Assembly (NCBI RefSeq): GCF_023517795.1
Contig: NZ_CP082928.1
Span: 2,542,001 to 2,606,000, forward strand
Reading direction: 5' to 3'
Source of the DNA: Pseudomonas fulva
GTDB taxonomy: Bacteria > Pseudomonadota > Gammaproteobacteria > Pseudomonadales > Pseudomonadaceae
Length of the DNA: 64,000 nucleotides
Shown here in pieces: positions 6,544 to 15,362 of this stretch (positions are counted from its first letter, which is position 1; the number at the start of each line of letters is the position of its first letter). The notes beneath the pieces are model-generated. The model saw nothing but the letters and a program-made list of their open reading frames with translations. It was not told the DNA's origin and did not search any database. The translations under genes were made by a program, and so were the position numbers.

Positions 6544-7754
6544 CACCACAGCCCCATCTGCTGCGGCGCTTCGCTCAATTGCTGACGCAGTACCAGGGAT
6601 TCGCGGGTCGCCTGAGCCGGGCGGTAGTCCTGGGTGACGATGAATGGCTTGGCCTTTTCCAGCACGCAGCGCAGGCGGCCGACGTCTTCGAAGCGGATGC
6701 GTTTCTGGCGGCGCAGGGCCACCAGACGCTGGGCGCTGAGCACACCGATGCCGGGGATGCGGGCGATCAGGGTCACGTCGGCGCGGTTGAGGTCGACGGG
6801 AAAGTGCTGGCGATTGTTCAGCGCCCAGGCCAGCTTGGGGTCGATATCCAGGGCCAGGTTGCCGGGGCCGTCGAGCAGTTCGGTGGCCTTGAAGCCGTAG
6901 CCGCGCATCAGGAAGTCCGCCTGGTACAGGCGGTGTTCGCGCAGCAGGGGCGGCGCTTCGAAGGGCACGCTCTTGGGGCTTTGCGGGATCGGACTGAAGG
7001 CCGAGTAATAGACACGCTTGAGGCGAAAATCGCCATACAGCGACTGTGCGGTGTGCAGGATGGTGCTGTCGTCGGTGGCATCGGCGCCGACGATCATCTG
7101 CGTGCTCTGCCCGGCTGGTGCGAAGGCCGGCGCGCGCTTCTCGCTGTCGGCCTCCTCGACGCCATTGCGAATGGTGCCCATGGCCTGCTTGATCGGCGCC
7201 ACGCTCTTTTCCGGTGCCAGGCGGATCAGGCTGGTTTCGGTGGGCAGCTCGATGTTGACGCTGAGGCGATCGGCGTAGCGGCCCGCCTCGGCGATCAGTT
7301 CCGGTGAGGCGTCGGGGATGGTCTTGAGGTGGATATAACCGCGAAACTCGTGTTCTTCGCGCAGCAGCTTGGCGACCCGGTTGAGCTGCTCCATGGTGTA
7401 GTCTGCCGAGCGAATGATGCCGGAACTGAGAAACAGCCCGCTGATGCAGTTGCGGCGGTAGAAATCCAGGGTCAGGGTGACCACTTCCTCGGGTGTGAAG
7501 CGTGCGCGGGGCACGTCGCTGGAGCGGCGGTTGACGCAGTACTGGCAATCGTACAGGCAGAAATTGGTCAGCAGGATTTTCAACAGCGCGACACAGCGCC
7601 CGTCCGGTGTGAAACTGTGGCAGATGCCCATGCCGTCGGTGGCGCCCATGCCGCTCTGGCCTTTCGAGCTGCGTTTGGGCGCGCCGCTGCTGGCGCAGGA
7701 AACATCGTATTTGGCGGCGTCGGCGAGTACCGTGAGCTTTTCGATCAATTCCAT
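6543..7754 (-). CDS. Putative DNA modification/repair radical SAM protein (TIGR03916 type)
   Basis: This 403-residue radical SAM enzyme has C66-x3-C70-x2-C73 (FCLYDCQYCVNR) to bind the 4Fe-4S cluster and SAM. Additional conserved cysteines at 20, 45 and 54 could hold a second metal site. Near the C-terminus a helix-hairpin-helix motif (IARIPGIGVLSAQRLVAL) indicates DNA binding. The family always travels with the DUF4130 partner encoded next. The substrate is unknown; DNA lesion or modified base chemistry is an inference from the HhH motif, the partner and the SOS box 18 bp upstream. Confidence 0.9.
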   Translation of the reverse strand: MELIEKLTVLADAAKYDVSCASSGAPKRSSKGQSGMGATDGMGICHSFTPDGRCVALLKILLTNFCLYDCQYCVNRRSSDVPRARFTPEEVVTLTLDFYRRNCISGLFLSSGIIRSADYTMEQLNRVAKLLREEHEFRGYIHLKTIPDASPELIAEAGRYADRLSVNIELPTETSLIRLAPEKSVAPIKQAMGTIRNGVEEADSEKRAPAFAPAGQSTQMIVGADATDDSTILHTAQSLYGDFRLKRVYYSAFSPIPQSPKSVPFEAPPLLREHRLYQADFLMRGYGFKATELLDGPGNLALDIDPKLAWALNNRQHFPVDLNRADVTLIARIPGIGVLSAQRLVALRRQKRIRFEDVGRLRCVLEKAKPFIVTQDYRPAQATRESLVLRQQLSEAPQQMGLW

Positions 7755-7771
7755 GGGTAACGATTCGATAG

Positions 7772-7787
7772 CTGTATTTATGTACAG
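7772..7787 (-). promoter_or_regulatory. LexA (SOS) box
   Basis: CTGTATTTATGTACAG fits the gamma-proteobacterial LexA consensus CTGT-N8-ACAG. It lies 18-33 bp upstream of the radical SAM gene start, where LexA would block transcription. This predicts DNA-damage induction of the two-gene unit 7754-5686. Confidence 0.85.
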
Positions 7788-7894
7788 TATTCGGTAAGCC
7801 TACGGTTCCCGCAAGGCCGTCTCGTCGGTGAAAGGCGAAACCTGCGCCGTCGCCCTGGATCGAAGCGAATCAACCTATATGACTGGAGAATCTG

Positions 7895-8293
7895 ATGCAG
7901 CGTCCTGATACCCACAGCAAGATCATCGGCTACCTGCTGTGGATCTTCGGCTTTCTCGGTGCGCACCGCTTCTATTACGGCAAGCCGGTGACCGGCACCA
8001 TCTGGTTTTTCACCCTGGGCCTGCTGTTCATTGGCTGGATCATCGACCTGTTCCTGATCCCGGCGATGGATCGGGAAGCGGACCTGCGTTTCACGTCCGG
8101 GCGGATCGACTACAACGTCGCCTGGATCCTGCTGACCTTTCTGGGCATCTTCGGCGCGCACCGCATGTACCAGGGCAAGTGGATCACCGGGATCCTCTAT
8201 CTGCTGACCGGCGGGCTGTTTCTGGTCGGCGTGCTCTACGACCTGTGGACGCTGAACAACCAGGTGTCGATCGAGAATGCGCGCAATGGATAG
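7895..8293 (+). CDS. TM2 domain-containing membrane protein
   Basis: This 132-residue inner-membrane protein is made of two TM2-like repeats. The motif GFLGAHRFYYGK (about 20-31) recurs as GIFGAHRMYQGK (about 87-98), each followed by a hydrophobic hairpin. Roughly four membrane segments are predicted. Function is unknown for bacterial TM2 proteins. It is a single gene, divergent from the LexA-controlled pair. Confidence 0.85.
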   Translation: MQRPDTHSKIIGYLLWIFGFLGAHRFYYGKPVTGTIWFFTLGLLFIGWIIDLFLIPAMDREADLRFTSGRIDYNVAWILLTFLGIFGAHRMYQGKWITGILYLLTGGLFLVGVLYDLWTLNNQVSIENARNG

Positions 8294-8368
8294 GGTTGCT
8301 GTAAGGTGAAGCCAGGCATCGCTGCCGGCCCTTGGGGCGACATGGATGCCTGGTTGATGCGGATTATT

Positions 8369-8392
8369 TCGCGGGCATGGCCCGCTCCCACA
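8369..8392. repeat. Pseudomonas REP-type palindrome
   Basis: GCGGGC-ATG-GCCCGC followed by TCCCACA is the typical core of Pseudomonas repetitive extragenic palindromes. It sits between the TM2 gene and the pyrC' stop codon. I saw only this copy in the window. Confidence 0.6.
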
Positions 8393-8407
8393 TGAGCCGG
8401 TGGCGGA

Positions 8408-9679
8408 TCAGCCTTGGAAGCTGATATGCCCGTCCACCAGGGTGTAGCGCACCTGGCCGGGCAGGCAATGGCCAAGGAACGGGCTGTTGCGGCCCTTGGA
8501 GTACCAGCTTTCGCCGGCCACGGTGGAGGCTTGCGGATCGAACAGCAGGATATCCGCCGCCTGACCTGCCTTCAGCTGACCGACCGGCAGGCGCAATGCC
8601 TGGGCCGGGCCGCTGCTCAGGCGGGCGAGCAGGGTCGGCAGGTCCAGCAGGCCGTCCTGTACCAGGGTCATGGCCAGCGGCAGCAGCAACTGCACACCGC
8701 TGATGCCTGGCTCGGTTTCGCCGAACGGCGCCAGCTTGGCGTCCAGCTCGTGGGGTTGGTGATGGCTGGAAATGGCGCTGATCACGCCGCTCTTCACCGC
8801 CTCGCGCAGGCCGTCGCGATCCGCGCGGGTGCGCAGCGGCGGTTGCACATGATAGAGGCTGGAGAAGTCGATCAGCGCTTCGTCGGTGAGGATCAACTGG
8901 TACAGCGCCACGTCGGCGGTCACCGGCAGGCCGCGGGCCTGGGCATCGGCGATCAGCTGGGCGCCACGGGCGCTGGTCAGCTGGCTGAAATGGGCGCGCA
9001 CGCCGCTTTGCTCGACCAGCAGCAGGTCGCGCGCCAGGGCCACGGTCTCGGCGGTTTCCGGGATGCCCGACAGGCCGAGGAAGCTGGCCGTGGCGCCTTC
9101 GTGGGCCAGGCCGCCTTCGGCGAGGTCGTGATCCTGGGAGTGGAAGATCACCGTGAGGTCGAAGGTGGCCGCGTATTCCAGGGCGCGGCGCAGGGTGCGT
9201 GCGTTGCGGAAATTGTTCAGGCCATTGCCGAACGCCACGCAGCCGGCATCGCGCAGGGCGACCAGCTCGGCGAGTTGCTCGCCATCGAGCCCCTTGCTCA
9301 GGGCGCCGATGGGAAACACCTTGGCGTGGCCGGCTTCGCGGGCGCGGTCGAGGATCAGCTCGGCCACCGCCGAGGTGTCCAGCACCGGCTTGGTGATCGG
9401 CGGGCAGCACAGGCTGGTGACGCCGCCGGCAGCGGCGGCCAGGGTTTCGCTGGCGATGCTGCCCTTGCGGCTGTAGCCGGGCTCGCGCAGGGCCACCGAC
9501 AGGTCGACCAGGCCGGGCGCTGCGACTAGGCCGCCGGCGTCCAGGGTCTGGTCGGCTTCGAAGCCGTCCGGCGCCTGGCCGATGGCGCTCAGCTTGCCAC
9601 CTTCTATATACAGGTCGGCGACCTGATTGAGGCCGCTGCTCGGGTCGATGACGCGGGCGCCGAGGATACGGGTACGCAT
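8408..9679 (-). CDS. pyrC': Dihydroorotase-like protein PyrC', probably catalytically inactive
   Basis: This 423-residue amidohydrolase-fold protein is homologous to dihydroorotase. The metal-binding HxH strand that should read like DxHVHLREPG is DLSVALREPG here, so both zinc histidines are lost. In Pseudomonas such PyrC' proteins are structural partners that hold aspartate transcarbamoylase in its dodecamer, while a separate PyrC does the chemistry. Its ATG overlaps the pyrB stop by one base, consistent with stoichiometric co-production. Confidence 0.92.
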   Translation of the reverse strand: MRTRILGARVIDPSSGLNQVADLYIEGGKLSAIGQAPDGFEADQTLDAGGLVAAPGLVDLSVALREPGYSRKGSIASETLAAAAGGVTSLCCPPITKPVLDTSAVAELILDRAREAGHAKVFPIGALSKGLDGEQLAELVALRDAGCVAFGNGLNNFRNARTLRRALEYAATFDLTVIFHSQDHDLAEGGLAHEGATASFLGLSGIPETAETVALARDLLLVEQSGVRAHFSQLTSARGAQLIADAQARGLPVTADVALYQLILTDEALIDFSSLYHVQPPLRTRADRDGLREAVKSGVISAISSHHQPHELDAKLAPFGETEPGISGVQLLLPLAMTLVQDGLLDLPTLLARLSSGPAQALRLPVGQLKAGQAADILLFDPQASTVAGESWYSKGRNSPFLGHCLPGQVRYTLVDGHISFQG

Positions 9680-10686
9680 CAGTTGTGCTCCTCAGCGTTG
9701 AGTTGGCGTTGTGCGTTCTGGCCGCTCATGGCCATGGACAGCACGGCCATGCGGATGGCGATGCCGTAGGTGACCTGGTTGAGGATCACCGATTGCGGGC
9801 CGTCGGCCACCGCCGACTCGATCTCCACGCCGCGGTTGATCGGCCCCGGGTGCATGACCAGGGCATCGGGCTTGGCCAGCGCGAGGCGCTGTTCGGTCAG
9901 GCCGAACAGGCGGTAGAACTCGCCCTCGCTGGGTAGCAGGCCGCCGGTCATGCGCTCGCGCTGCAGGCGCAGCATGATCACCACGTCGACATCCTTGAGG
10001 CCTTCGTTGGCGTCGCTGAACACCCGCACGCCGTAGCTTTCTTCCAGGCCGATGGGCAGCAGGGTCTTCGGCGCGATCACGCGGATGTCCGGGCAGCCCA
10101 GGGTCTTGAGCGCCAGCATGTTGGAGCGCGCCACCCGCGAATGCAGGATGTCGCCGACGATGGCCACCGAGAGGTTCTCGAAGCTGCCCTTGTGGCGACG
10201 GATGGTAAGCATGTCGAGCATGCCCTGGGTCGGGTGCGCGTGGCGGCCGTCGCCACCGTTGATGATCGCCAGGTTCGGGCACACGTGCTCGGCGATGAAG
10301 TGCGCGGCACCGGAGCCGGCATGGCGCACCACGAAAATGTCGGCGGCCATGGCTTCCAGGTTGCGCAGGGTGTCGAACAGCGTCTCGCCCTTGCTGGTCG
10401 AGCTGGTCGACACGTTAAGGCTGATCACGTCGGCGGACAGGCGCTGGGCGGCCAGTTCGAAGGTGGTACGGGTGCGCGTGGAGTTCTCGAAGAACACGTT
10501 GCATACCGTCTTGCCGCGCAGCAGCGGGACCTTCTTCACGGCGCGGGCACCGACTTCCAGGAAGGAGTCGGCGGTGTCGAGGATTTCCGTCAGCAGCTCG
10601 CGGGGCAGACCGTCGAGGGACAGGAAGTGGCGCAACTGGCCCTGGTCGTTCAGTTGCAGCGGGCGCTTGGCATCGAGTGCGGTCAT
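9679..10686 (-). CDS. pyrB: Aspartate carbamoyltransferase catalytic subunit
   Basis: This 335-residue enzyme joins carbamoyl phosphate and aspartate, the first committed step of pyrimidine synthesis. The carbamoyl-phosphate loop [10 protein letters not shown] (S69-T72) and [12 protein letters not shown] are intact. It has the N-terminal extension of class A Pseudomonas enzymes that is linked to nucleotide control. The ATG at 10686 overlaps the pyrR stop (ATGA). The frame is open well upstream, but that overlaps pyrR and ruvX, so the longer start is rejected. Confidence 0.97.
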   Translation of the reverse strand: MTALDAKRPLQLNDQGQLRHFLSLDGLPRELLTEILDTADSFLEVGARAVKKVPLLRGKTVCNVFFENSTRTRTTFELAAQRLSADVISLNVSTSSTSKGETLFDTLRNLEAMAADIFVVRHAGSGAAHFIAEHVCPNLAIINGGDGRHAHPTQGMLDMLTIRRHKGSFENLSVAIVGDILHSRVARSNMLALKTLGCPDIRVIAPKTLLPIGLEESYGVRVFSDANEGLKDVDVVIMLRLQRERMTGGLLPSEGEFYRLFGLTEQRLALAKPDALVMHPGPINRGVEIESAVADGPQSVILNQVTYGIAIRMAVLSMAMSGQNAQRQLNAEEHN

Positions 10687-11204
10687 TGCGGACGGCCTTG
10701 GTCGGAAAGCGTCTGGAGTTCGAGGGTGAAGGGCGCGGGGCCGGACAATTTTACCCGCTGATCGGCCGCCAGCGACAGCGTCGCGCCGACCACGTCGGGG
10801 CGGATCGGCAGCTCGCGGGCGTCCAGGTCGAGCAGGCTGACCAGGGTCACGCTGGCGGGGCGGCCGTAGTCGAACAACTCGTTCAATGCGGCGCGGATGG
10901 TGCGCCCGCTCATCAGCACGTCGTCGATCAGCACCAGGTGCTGGCCTTCGATCTCGAACGGCAGCTCGGACGGCTGCACCTGCGGATGCAGGCCGTTCTG
11001 GGTGAAGTCGTCGCGGTAGAAGGACACGTCGAGCACGCCGAGCGGCTCGTCGCGGCCCAGCTGTTCGAGCAGCGCCTGGGCCACCCACACGCCGCCGGTG
11101 CGGATGCCGATGAAGCGAGGCGTGGCGATCTGCCGGCGGTTCAGGTGGCTGCTCAGCGAGGTGGCCATCTGCGGCAGCAGGTCGGCGGGGTTGGGTAGGC
11201 TCAT
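10683..11204 (-). CDS. pyrR: Bifunctional pyr operon regulator/uracil phosphoribosyltransferase
   Basis: This 173-residue type I phosphoribosyltransferase has the PRPP loop [16 protein letters not shown] at 91-106. In Bacillus, PyrR binds mRNA to attenuate the pyr operon; in Pseudomonas it has been linked to pyrBC' expression. It stands at the head of pyrR-pyrB-pyrC' with overlapping start and stop codons, and ruvX lies 21 bp upstream. Confidence 0.95.
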   Translation of the reverse strand: MSLPNPADLLPQMATSLSSHLNRRQIATPRFIGIRTGGVWVAQALLEQLGRDEPLGVLDVSFYRDDFTQNGLHPQVQPSELPFEIEGQHLVLIDDVLMSGRTIRAALNELFDYGRPASVTLVSLLDLDARELPIRPDVVGATLSLAADQRVKLSGPAPFTLELQTLSDQGRPQ

Positions 11205-11225
11205 CTAAAGCTCCTTGTGGCCGGG

Positions 11226-11669
11226 TCAGCCCAGGCAGTTTTCTTCCAGCCAGCCCTGCAACAGCAGGGCGGCGGCCAGGGCGTCGACCGGGCGCTGGCG
11301 GTAGCCGCCGGTCTGCCCCTGTTGCAGGCGCTCGCCCTTGGCGGCGTAGGTGGTCAGGCGTTCGTCGTGGGTGAAGACCGGCAGGTTGAAACGGCCATTG
11401 AGGCGGCGGGCGAACTTCTCGGCGCGCTCGCTCATGTCGCTTGGCGTGCCATCCATGTTCAGCGGCAGGCCGACGACGATGGCATCGGGTTGCCACTCCT
11501 TGATCAGCGCCTCGACCTTCTGCCAGTCCGGCACACCGTTCTGGGCCTTGAGGATGCACAGCTCGCGGGCCGAGCCGGTGATCGGCTGGCCGACGGCGAC
11601 GCCGATCTGCTTGGTGCCGTAGTCGAAGCCGAGCAACAGGCGCAGCGATTGTTTATCGACCTCGGCCAT
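11226..11669 (-). CDS. ruvX: Holliday junction resolvase-like protein RuvX/YqgF
   Basis: This 147-residue RNase H-fold protein contains the first catalytic strand [16 protein letters not shown] (D16), [10 protein letters not shown] and the late [10 protein letters not shown] segment. The family takes part in 16S rRNA 5'-end maturation and may act on Holliday junctions. The start at 11669 overlaps the algH stop by one base; the longer upstream frame lies inside algH and is rejected. Confidence 0.94.
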   Translation of the reverse strand: MAEVDKQSLRLLLGFDYGTKQIGVAVGQPITGSARELCILKAQNGVPDWQKVEALIKEWQPDAIVVGLPLNMDGTPSDMSERAEKFARRLNGRFNLPVFTHDERLTTYAAKGERLQQGQTGGYRQRPVDALAAALLLQGWLEENCLG

Positions 11670-12238
11670 CAGGCGTGGCCCGCCTGGGCGGTGAGCAGGT
11701 TGAGGTCGATGCCGAGCAGCGCGGCCGCCGCGCCCAGGCGCTGGTCGTAGGGGGTTTCGAAGAGGATCGCCGGGCTTGCCGGGCAGGTCAGCCAGGCATT
11801 GTCGGCCAACTCGGCCTCCAGCTGGCCGGCGCCCCAGCCGGCATAGCCGAGGGCGATCAGATGATTGGCCGGGCCGTGGCCTTCGGCGATGGCGAACAGC
11901 ACATCCTGGGAGGTCGACAGGCCCAGCTCGCCCAGGTTGACCGTGGCCTGGAACTGCGGGCCCTCGGGGTGCAGGACGAAGCCGCGATCGGTCTGCACCG
12001 GGCCGCCGCTGAAGATCGGCAGGCTCTGGCACAGACCCGCGGGCTGGCTATCGGGGCGCAGCTGCTCAAGCACGTCGGCCAGGTTCAGGCCGTTGGGGCG
12101 GTTGATCACCAGGCCCATGGCACCCTGGTCGTTGTGATCAATCAGGTAGATCACGGTATGCGCGAAATTCGGATCGTCCATGTGCGGCATGGCGATCAGA
12201 AAGTGGTGTTTGAGAATGCTTGGGCTGGCGTCTTTCAT
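11669..12238 (-). CDS. algH: YqgE/AlgH family protein
   Basis: This 189-residue protein of the AlgH fold has the conserved segments HHFLIAMPHMDDPNF, HNDQGAMGLVINRP, GGPVQTDRGFVLH and ALGYAGWGAGQLE. AlgH was first described as a regulator of alginate synthesis in P. aeruginosa; its molecular role remains unclear. It forms a tight unit with ruvX. Confidence 0.94.
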   Translation of the reverse strand: MKDASPSILKHHFLIAMPHMDDPNFAHTVIYLIDHNDQGAMGLVINRPNGLNLADVLEQLRPDSQPAGLCQSLPIFSGGPVQTDRGFVLHPEGPQFQATVNLGELGLSTSQDVLFAIAEGHGPANHLIALGYAGWGAGQLEAELADNAWLTCPASPAILFETPYDQRLGAAAALLGIDLNLLTAQAGHA

Positions 12239-12307
12239 GGCCGCTAGTTTGAAGCTGCGCGACGCAAGCTACAAGCTGCACGTAAGGCCGAAAACCCTGG
12301 GGCCTCG

Positions 12308-13207
12308 TCAGTTGCTCGACAGGCGGTCGCCACGCTCGAAACGCCAGGTGCGGATGATCTCCAGGCGGTCGATGTCGGCCAGGTCGCCGGTGAACGGCGC
12401 GTAGGGCGCGGCCAGGCGCACGATGCGCATGGCGGCCTGATCGAGTACCTGCTCGCCGGAAGACTCCAGCACCATCACTTCGTACAGGCTGCCGTCGCGG
12501 TTGATCGACACCAGCAGGCGCAGGCTGCCGTGGATCTGCCGGCGGCGCGCGTCGTCCGGGTAGTTGAGGTTACCGATGCGCTCGACCTTCTTGCGCCATT
12601 CGTCCTTGTACCAGGCGCCCTTGTCGCGCATGGTCGAGGCGGCGTTGAGGCGGTGGATCTTCGGCCGCTTGGCGTACTGCTGCACCTGGTCAGACAGCTC
12701 GGCTTCCAGGCTGGCGATCTCGGCGGACAGTTGCGCGCTGTCGAATGAAGGCGCCTGCGGGCTCGGCGGCGTCGGCTTGGTTTCCTCGCGCTTGGCCGGG
12801 GCCTTCTGCTGCTGCGGGGCGCGGGTGGTCACCGCGGCTTTCGGCGCTTCGGGCTTGACGGCTGGCGGTGGCGGTGCGGCGGCGGGCGTCACCTTGCGCA
12901 CTTCGGTGTCCTGGAAGGGCGCCTGTTCGGTGGTGGTCGGCGCGGCCTTCTTGTCCAGGGTGCCGCTGCCCTGCTGGTTGTCCTGGGCGAGGAACTCCGC
13001 CTCCTTGGGCTGTTCATCGCTCTTGAAGGTGGACAGGGTGATTTCCAGGGTCTTGCTGATCTGCCCGGGCTCGGCGAAGGTGAAGCCGACGCCGAGAATC
13101 AGTGCGGCGTGCAGCACCGCCGCCAGGAACAGGGTGAACCCCAGCCGATCCGCCGGACGAACGCCGGAAGAGTTGAGATCGGGAGGGGTGGCTGTGGCGT
13201 TCATCAC
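12308..13207 (-). CDS. tonB3: Energy transducer TonB (TonB3-like)
   Basis: This 299-residue protein has one N-terminal membrane anchor (about residues 21-45), a Pro/Ala/Lys-rich periplasmic spacer (about 95-150) and a C-terminal TonB domain with IHGSLRLLVSINRDGSLYEV and the YAPF end. The position between gshB and algH matches PA0406 (tonB3) of PAO1, which affects twitching motility and pilus assembly. exbB/exbD are not adjacent, so it probably relies on distant energisers. Confidence 0.9.
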   Translation of the reverse strand: MMNATATPPDLNSSGVRPADRLGFTLFLAAVLHAALILGVGFTFAEPGQISKTLEITLSTFKSDEQPKEAEFLAQDNQQGSGTLDKKAAPTTTEQAPFQDTEVRKVTPAAAPPPPAVKPEAPKAAVTTRAPQQQKAPAKREETKPTPPSPQAPSFDSAQLSAEIASLEAELSDQVQQYAKRPKIHRLNAASTMRDKGAWYKDEWRKKVERIGNLNYPDDARRRQIHGSLRLLVSINRDGSLYEVMVLESSGEQVLDQAAMRIVRLAAPYAPFTGDLADIDRLEIIRTWRFERGDRLSSN

Positions 13208-13305
13208 TGTCTGTCGTCGGAGCTGTCAACGGTTCGGCACGGTCGTGCTGAAACGTCAGCAGACCCTGGGTTGCCGCGCAGTCTGCCGAGGCGATGGGCA
13301 AAAGT

Positions 13306-14268
13306 CTATGAAGCACTCCGCGCATTGAGCTTTTCGGCAATCTTGTCCATCAGCTGTTCGCCGATGCGCGTGTCGAAGGCCGCATCGATCTCGCGAATGC
13401 AGGTCGGGCTGGTGACGTTGATCTCGGTGAGGCGGTCGCCGATCACGTCCAGGCCGACGAACAGCAGGCCGCGTTCGCGCAGGCTCGGGCCGACGGCAGC
13501 GGCGATTTCGCGGTCGCGCTCGGTGAGCGGGCGGGCTTCGCCGCGACCGCCGGCGGCCAGGTTGCCACGGGTTTCGCCGCTGGCCGGTATGCGCGCCAGG
13601 CAGTAGGGCACCGGTTCACCGTCTATCATCAGAATACGCTTGTCGCCGTCGACGATGGCCGGCAGGTAACGCTGTGCCATGATCTGCTGGCTGCCGTGGG
13701 CGGTGAGGGCCTCGAGGATCACCGACAGGTTCGGGTCGCCCTCGCGGTGACGAAAAATCATCGATCCGCCCATTCCATCGAGGGGTTTGAGAATGATGTC
13801 ACGGTGCTGTCGCGCAAAATCACGCAGAATGTCGGGTCTACGGCTGACGATGGTTTCCGGCGTGTACTGCGCAAAGCGTGTGGCGAAGAACTTCTCGTTG
13901 CAGTCGCGCAGGCTCTGGGGGCGGTTGACCACCAGGGTGCCGGCTTCCTCGGCCTGTTCGAGCAGGTAGGTTGAATAGACGAATTCGTTATCGAAGGGCG
14001 GGTCCTTGCGCATCAGGATCACGTCGAGGTCGGCCAGGGGCAGGTCCTGCTCGTCACCGAACTCGAACCAGCGCTGGGGATCGGCGAACACCTTGAGCGG
14101 GCGGGTACGGCCGCGGGCGACACCGGCGGCCTGGTAGAGGTCCTTCTGCTCCATATAGAAGAGGCTCCAGCCGCGCGCCTGGGCAGCCAGCAGCATGGCC
14201 AGCGAGCTGTCCTTCTTGTAGGCGATCTGTGCGATGGGATCCATGACGATGCCGAGCCGAACGCTCAT
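13306..14268 (-). CDS. gshB: Glutathione synthetase
   Basis: This 320-residue ATP-grasp ligase adds glycine to gamma-glutamylcysteine. The N-terminus MSVRLGIVMDPIAQIAYKKD and the blocks PLDGMGGSMIFRH, RYLPAIVDGDKRILMIDGEP and EINVTSPTCIREID are typical. The start at 14268 is the family start; the longer frame to 14382 has no conserved residues. It ends about 100 bp before tonB3. Confidence 0.97.
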   Translation of the reverse strand: MSVRLGIVMDPIAQIAYKKDSSLAMLLAAQARGWSLFYMEQKDLYQAAGVARGRTRPLKVFADPQRWFEFGDEQDLPLADLDVILMRKDPPFDNEFVYSTYLLEQAEEAGTLVVNRPQSLRDCNEKFFATRFAQYTPETIVSRRPDILRDFARQHRDIILKPLDGMGGSMIFRHREGDPNLSVILEALTAHGSQQIMAQRYLPAIVDGDKRILMIDGEPVPYCLARIPASGETRGNLAAGGRGEARPLTERDREIAAAVGPSLRERGLLFVGLDVIGDRLTEINVTSPTCIREIDAAFDTRIGEQLMDKIAEKLNARSAS

Positions 14269-14496
14269 TGAGGTATCTCCGTAGAGGGCGGTGCGAAGCA
14301 GCCGCGAAGGTAGCAGGGATGGGCGCCAAGGGTGGCGCTGACGGGGCTGGTGGTCAAGGGCGACCAGGCCGATGGCTTGCATGTGGAGAGTGTGCTAAAA
14401 AGGCCCAGCGATGGGCCGGGCCCATTGGTTTCAGGGCCTCCGGCGCACTGGATATGGCGTAATACAACGACTCACCGAAGTGGTGGCAGGGCAGAC

Positions 14497-14904
14497 ATGG
14501 AACAGCATTCGGAAGGCTTGAGGGTGATGGTGATCGACGACTCGAAGACGATTCGTCGTACAGCGGAAACCCTGCTGAAAAAGGTGGGCTGTGACGTGAT
14601 CACCGCTGTGGATGGTTTCGATGCCCTGGCGAAGATCGCCGACACCCATCCGAACATCATCTTCGTCGACATCATGATGCCGCGTCTCGACGGCTATCAG
14701 ACCTGTGCGTTGATCAAGAACAACAGTGCCTTCAAGTCCACCCCCGTTATCATGCTGTCGTCCAAGGACGGCCTGTTCGACAAGGCCAAGGGGCGTATCG
14801 TCGGTTCTGATCAATACCTGACCAAGCCATTCAGCAAGGAAGAGCTGCTCGGCGCGATCAAGACCCACGTGCCGGAGTTCTCTCCGGTCGAGCAGGCGTC
14901 CTGA
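14497..14904 (+). CDS. pilG: Twitching motility response regulator PilG
   Basis: This 135-residue single-domain CheY-like receiver has acidic pocket residues D14/D15, phosphorylation site D58 (IIFVDIMMPRLDG) and the YLTKPF lysine. PilG is phosphorylated by ChpA and promotes pilus extension and cAMP synthesis. I chose ATG at 14497; the longer frame from 14332 has no family similarity. It is the first gene of the pilGHIJK-chpABC cluster. Confidence 0.97.
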   Translation: MEQHSEGLRVMVIDDSKTIRRTAETLLKKVGCDVITAVDGFDALAKIADTHPNIIFVDIMMPRLDGYQTCALIKNNSAFKSTPVIMLSSKDGLFDKAKGRIVGSDQYLTKPFSKEELLGAIKTHVPEFSPVEQAS

Positions 14905-14952
14905 CGCCCGGCTGTCGCTACAACCGCCTCTCTTCATGTATTGGGAAACATC

Positions 14953-15318
14953 ATGGCTCGAATTCTGATTGTTGATGACTCGCCGACCGAAATGTACAAG
15001 CTGACCGCCATGCTGGAAAAGCACGGCCACCAGGTACTCAAGGCCGAAAACGGCGCCGACGGCGTCGCCCTGGCACGCCAGGAAAAACCCGATGTGGTGC
15101 TGATGGACATCGTCATGCCCGGGCTCAATGGCTTCCAGGCCACCCGGCAGCTGACCAAGGATGCCGAGACCAGCCACATCCCGGTGATCATCGTCACCAC
15201 CAAGGATCAGGAAACCGACAAGGTCTGGGGCAAGCGCCAGGGCGCCAAGGACTACCTGACCAAGCCGGTGGACGAAGCTACGCTGCTGAAGACACTGAAC
15301 GCGGTGCTCGCCGGCTGA
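14953..15318 (+). CDS. pilH: Twitching motility response regulator PilH
   Basis: This 121-residue CheY-like receiver has D8/D9, phosphorylation site D52 (VLMDIVMPGLNG) and YLTKPVDE. PilH acts opposite PilG, as phosphate sink or retraction regulator. The in-frame ATG at 14941 would add four residues, but MARILIVDDSPTEM is the family start. It lies 48 bp after pilG. Confidence 0.97.
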   Translation: MARILIVDDSPTEMYKLTAMLEKHGHQVLKAENGADGVALARQEKPDVVLMDIVMPGLNGFQATRQLTKDAETSHIPVIIVTTKDQETDKVWGKRQGAKDYLTKPVDEATLLKTLNAVLAG

Positions 15319-15362
15319 GGCCGCGCAGCGCGACACGACAAAAGAAGAAGGTCACGACAGGC

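Noticed and set aside
5686..7548. A longer 620-residue form of the DUF4130 protein
   Set aside because: The extra N-terminus is an out-of-frame reading of the radical SAM gene. The family start MYSVCFDGS at 6543 gives a coupled TGATG junction.
9679..11559. A longer 626-residue form of PyrB
   Set aside because: The extension overlaps pyrR and ruvX in another frame. ATG at 10686 overlapping the pyrR stop is the normal arrangement.
12240..12290. AAGCTGC/CAAGCTACAAGC short repeats between algH and tonB3 as a repeat family
   Set aside because: They resemble short Pseudomonas intergenic repeats, but only one degenerate group is present in the window, too little to support a named element.
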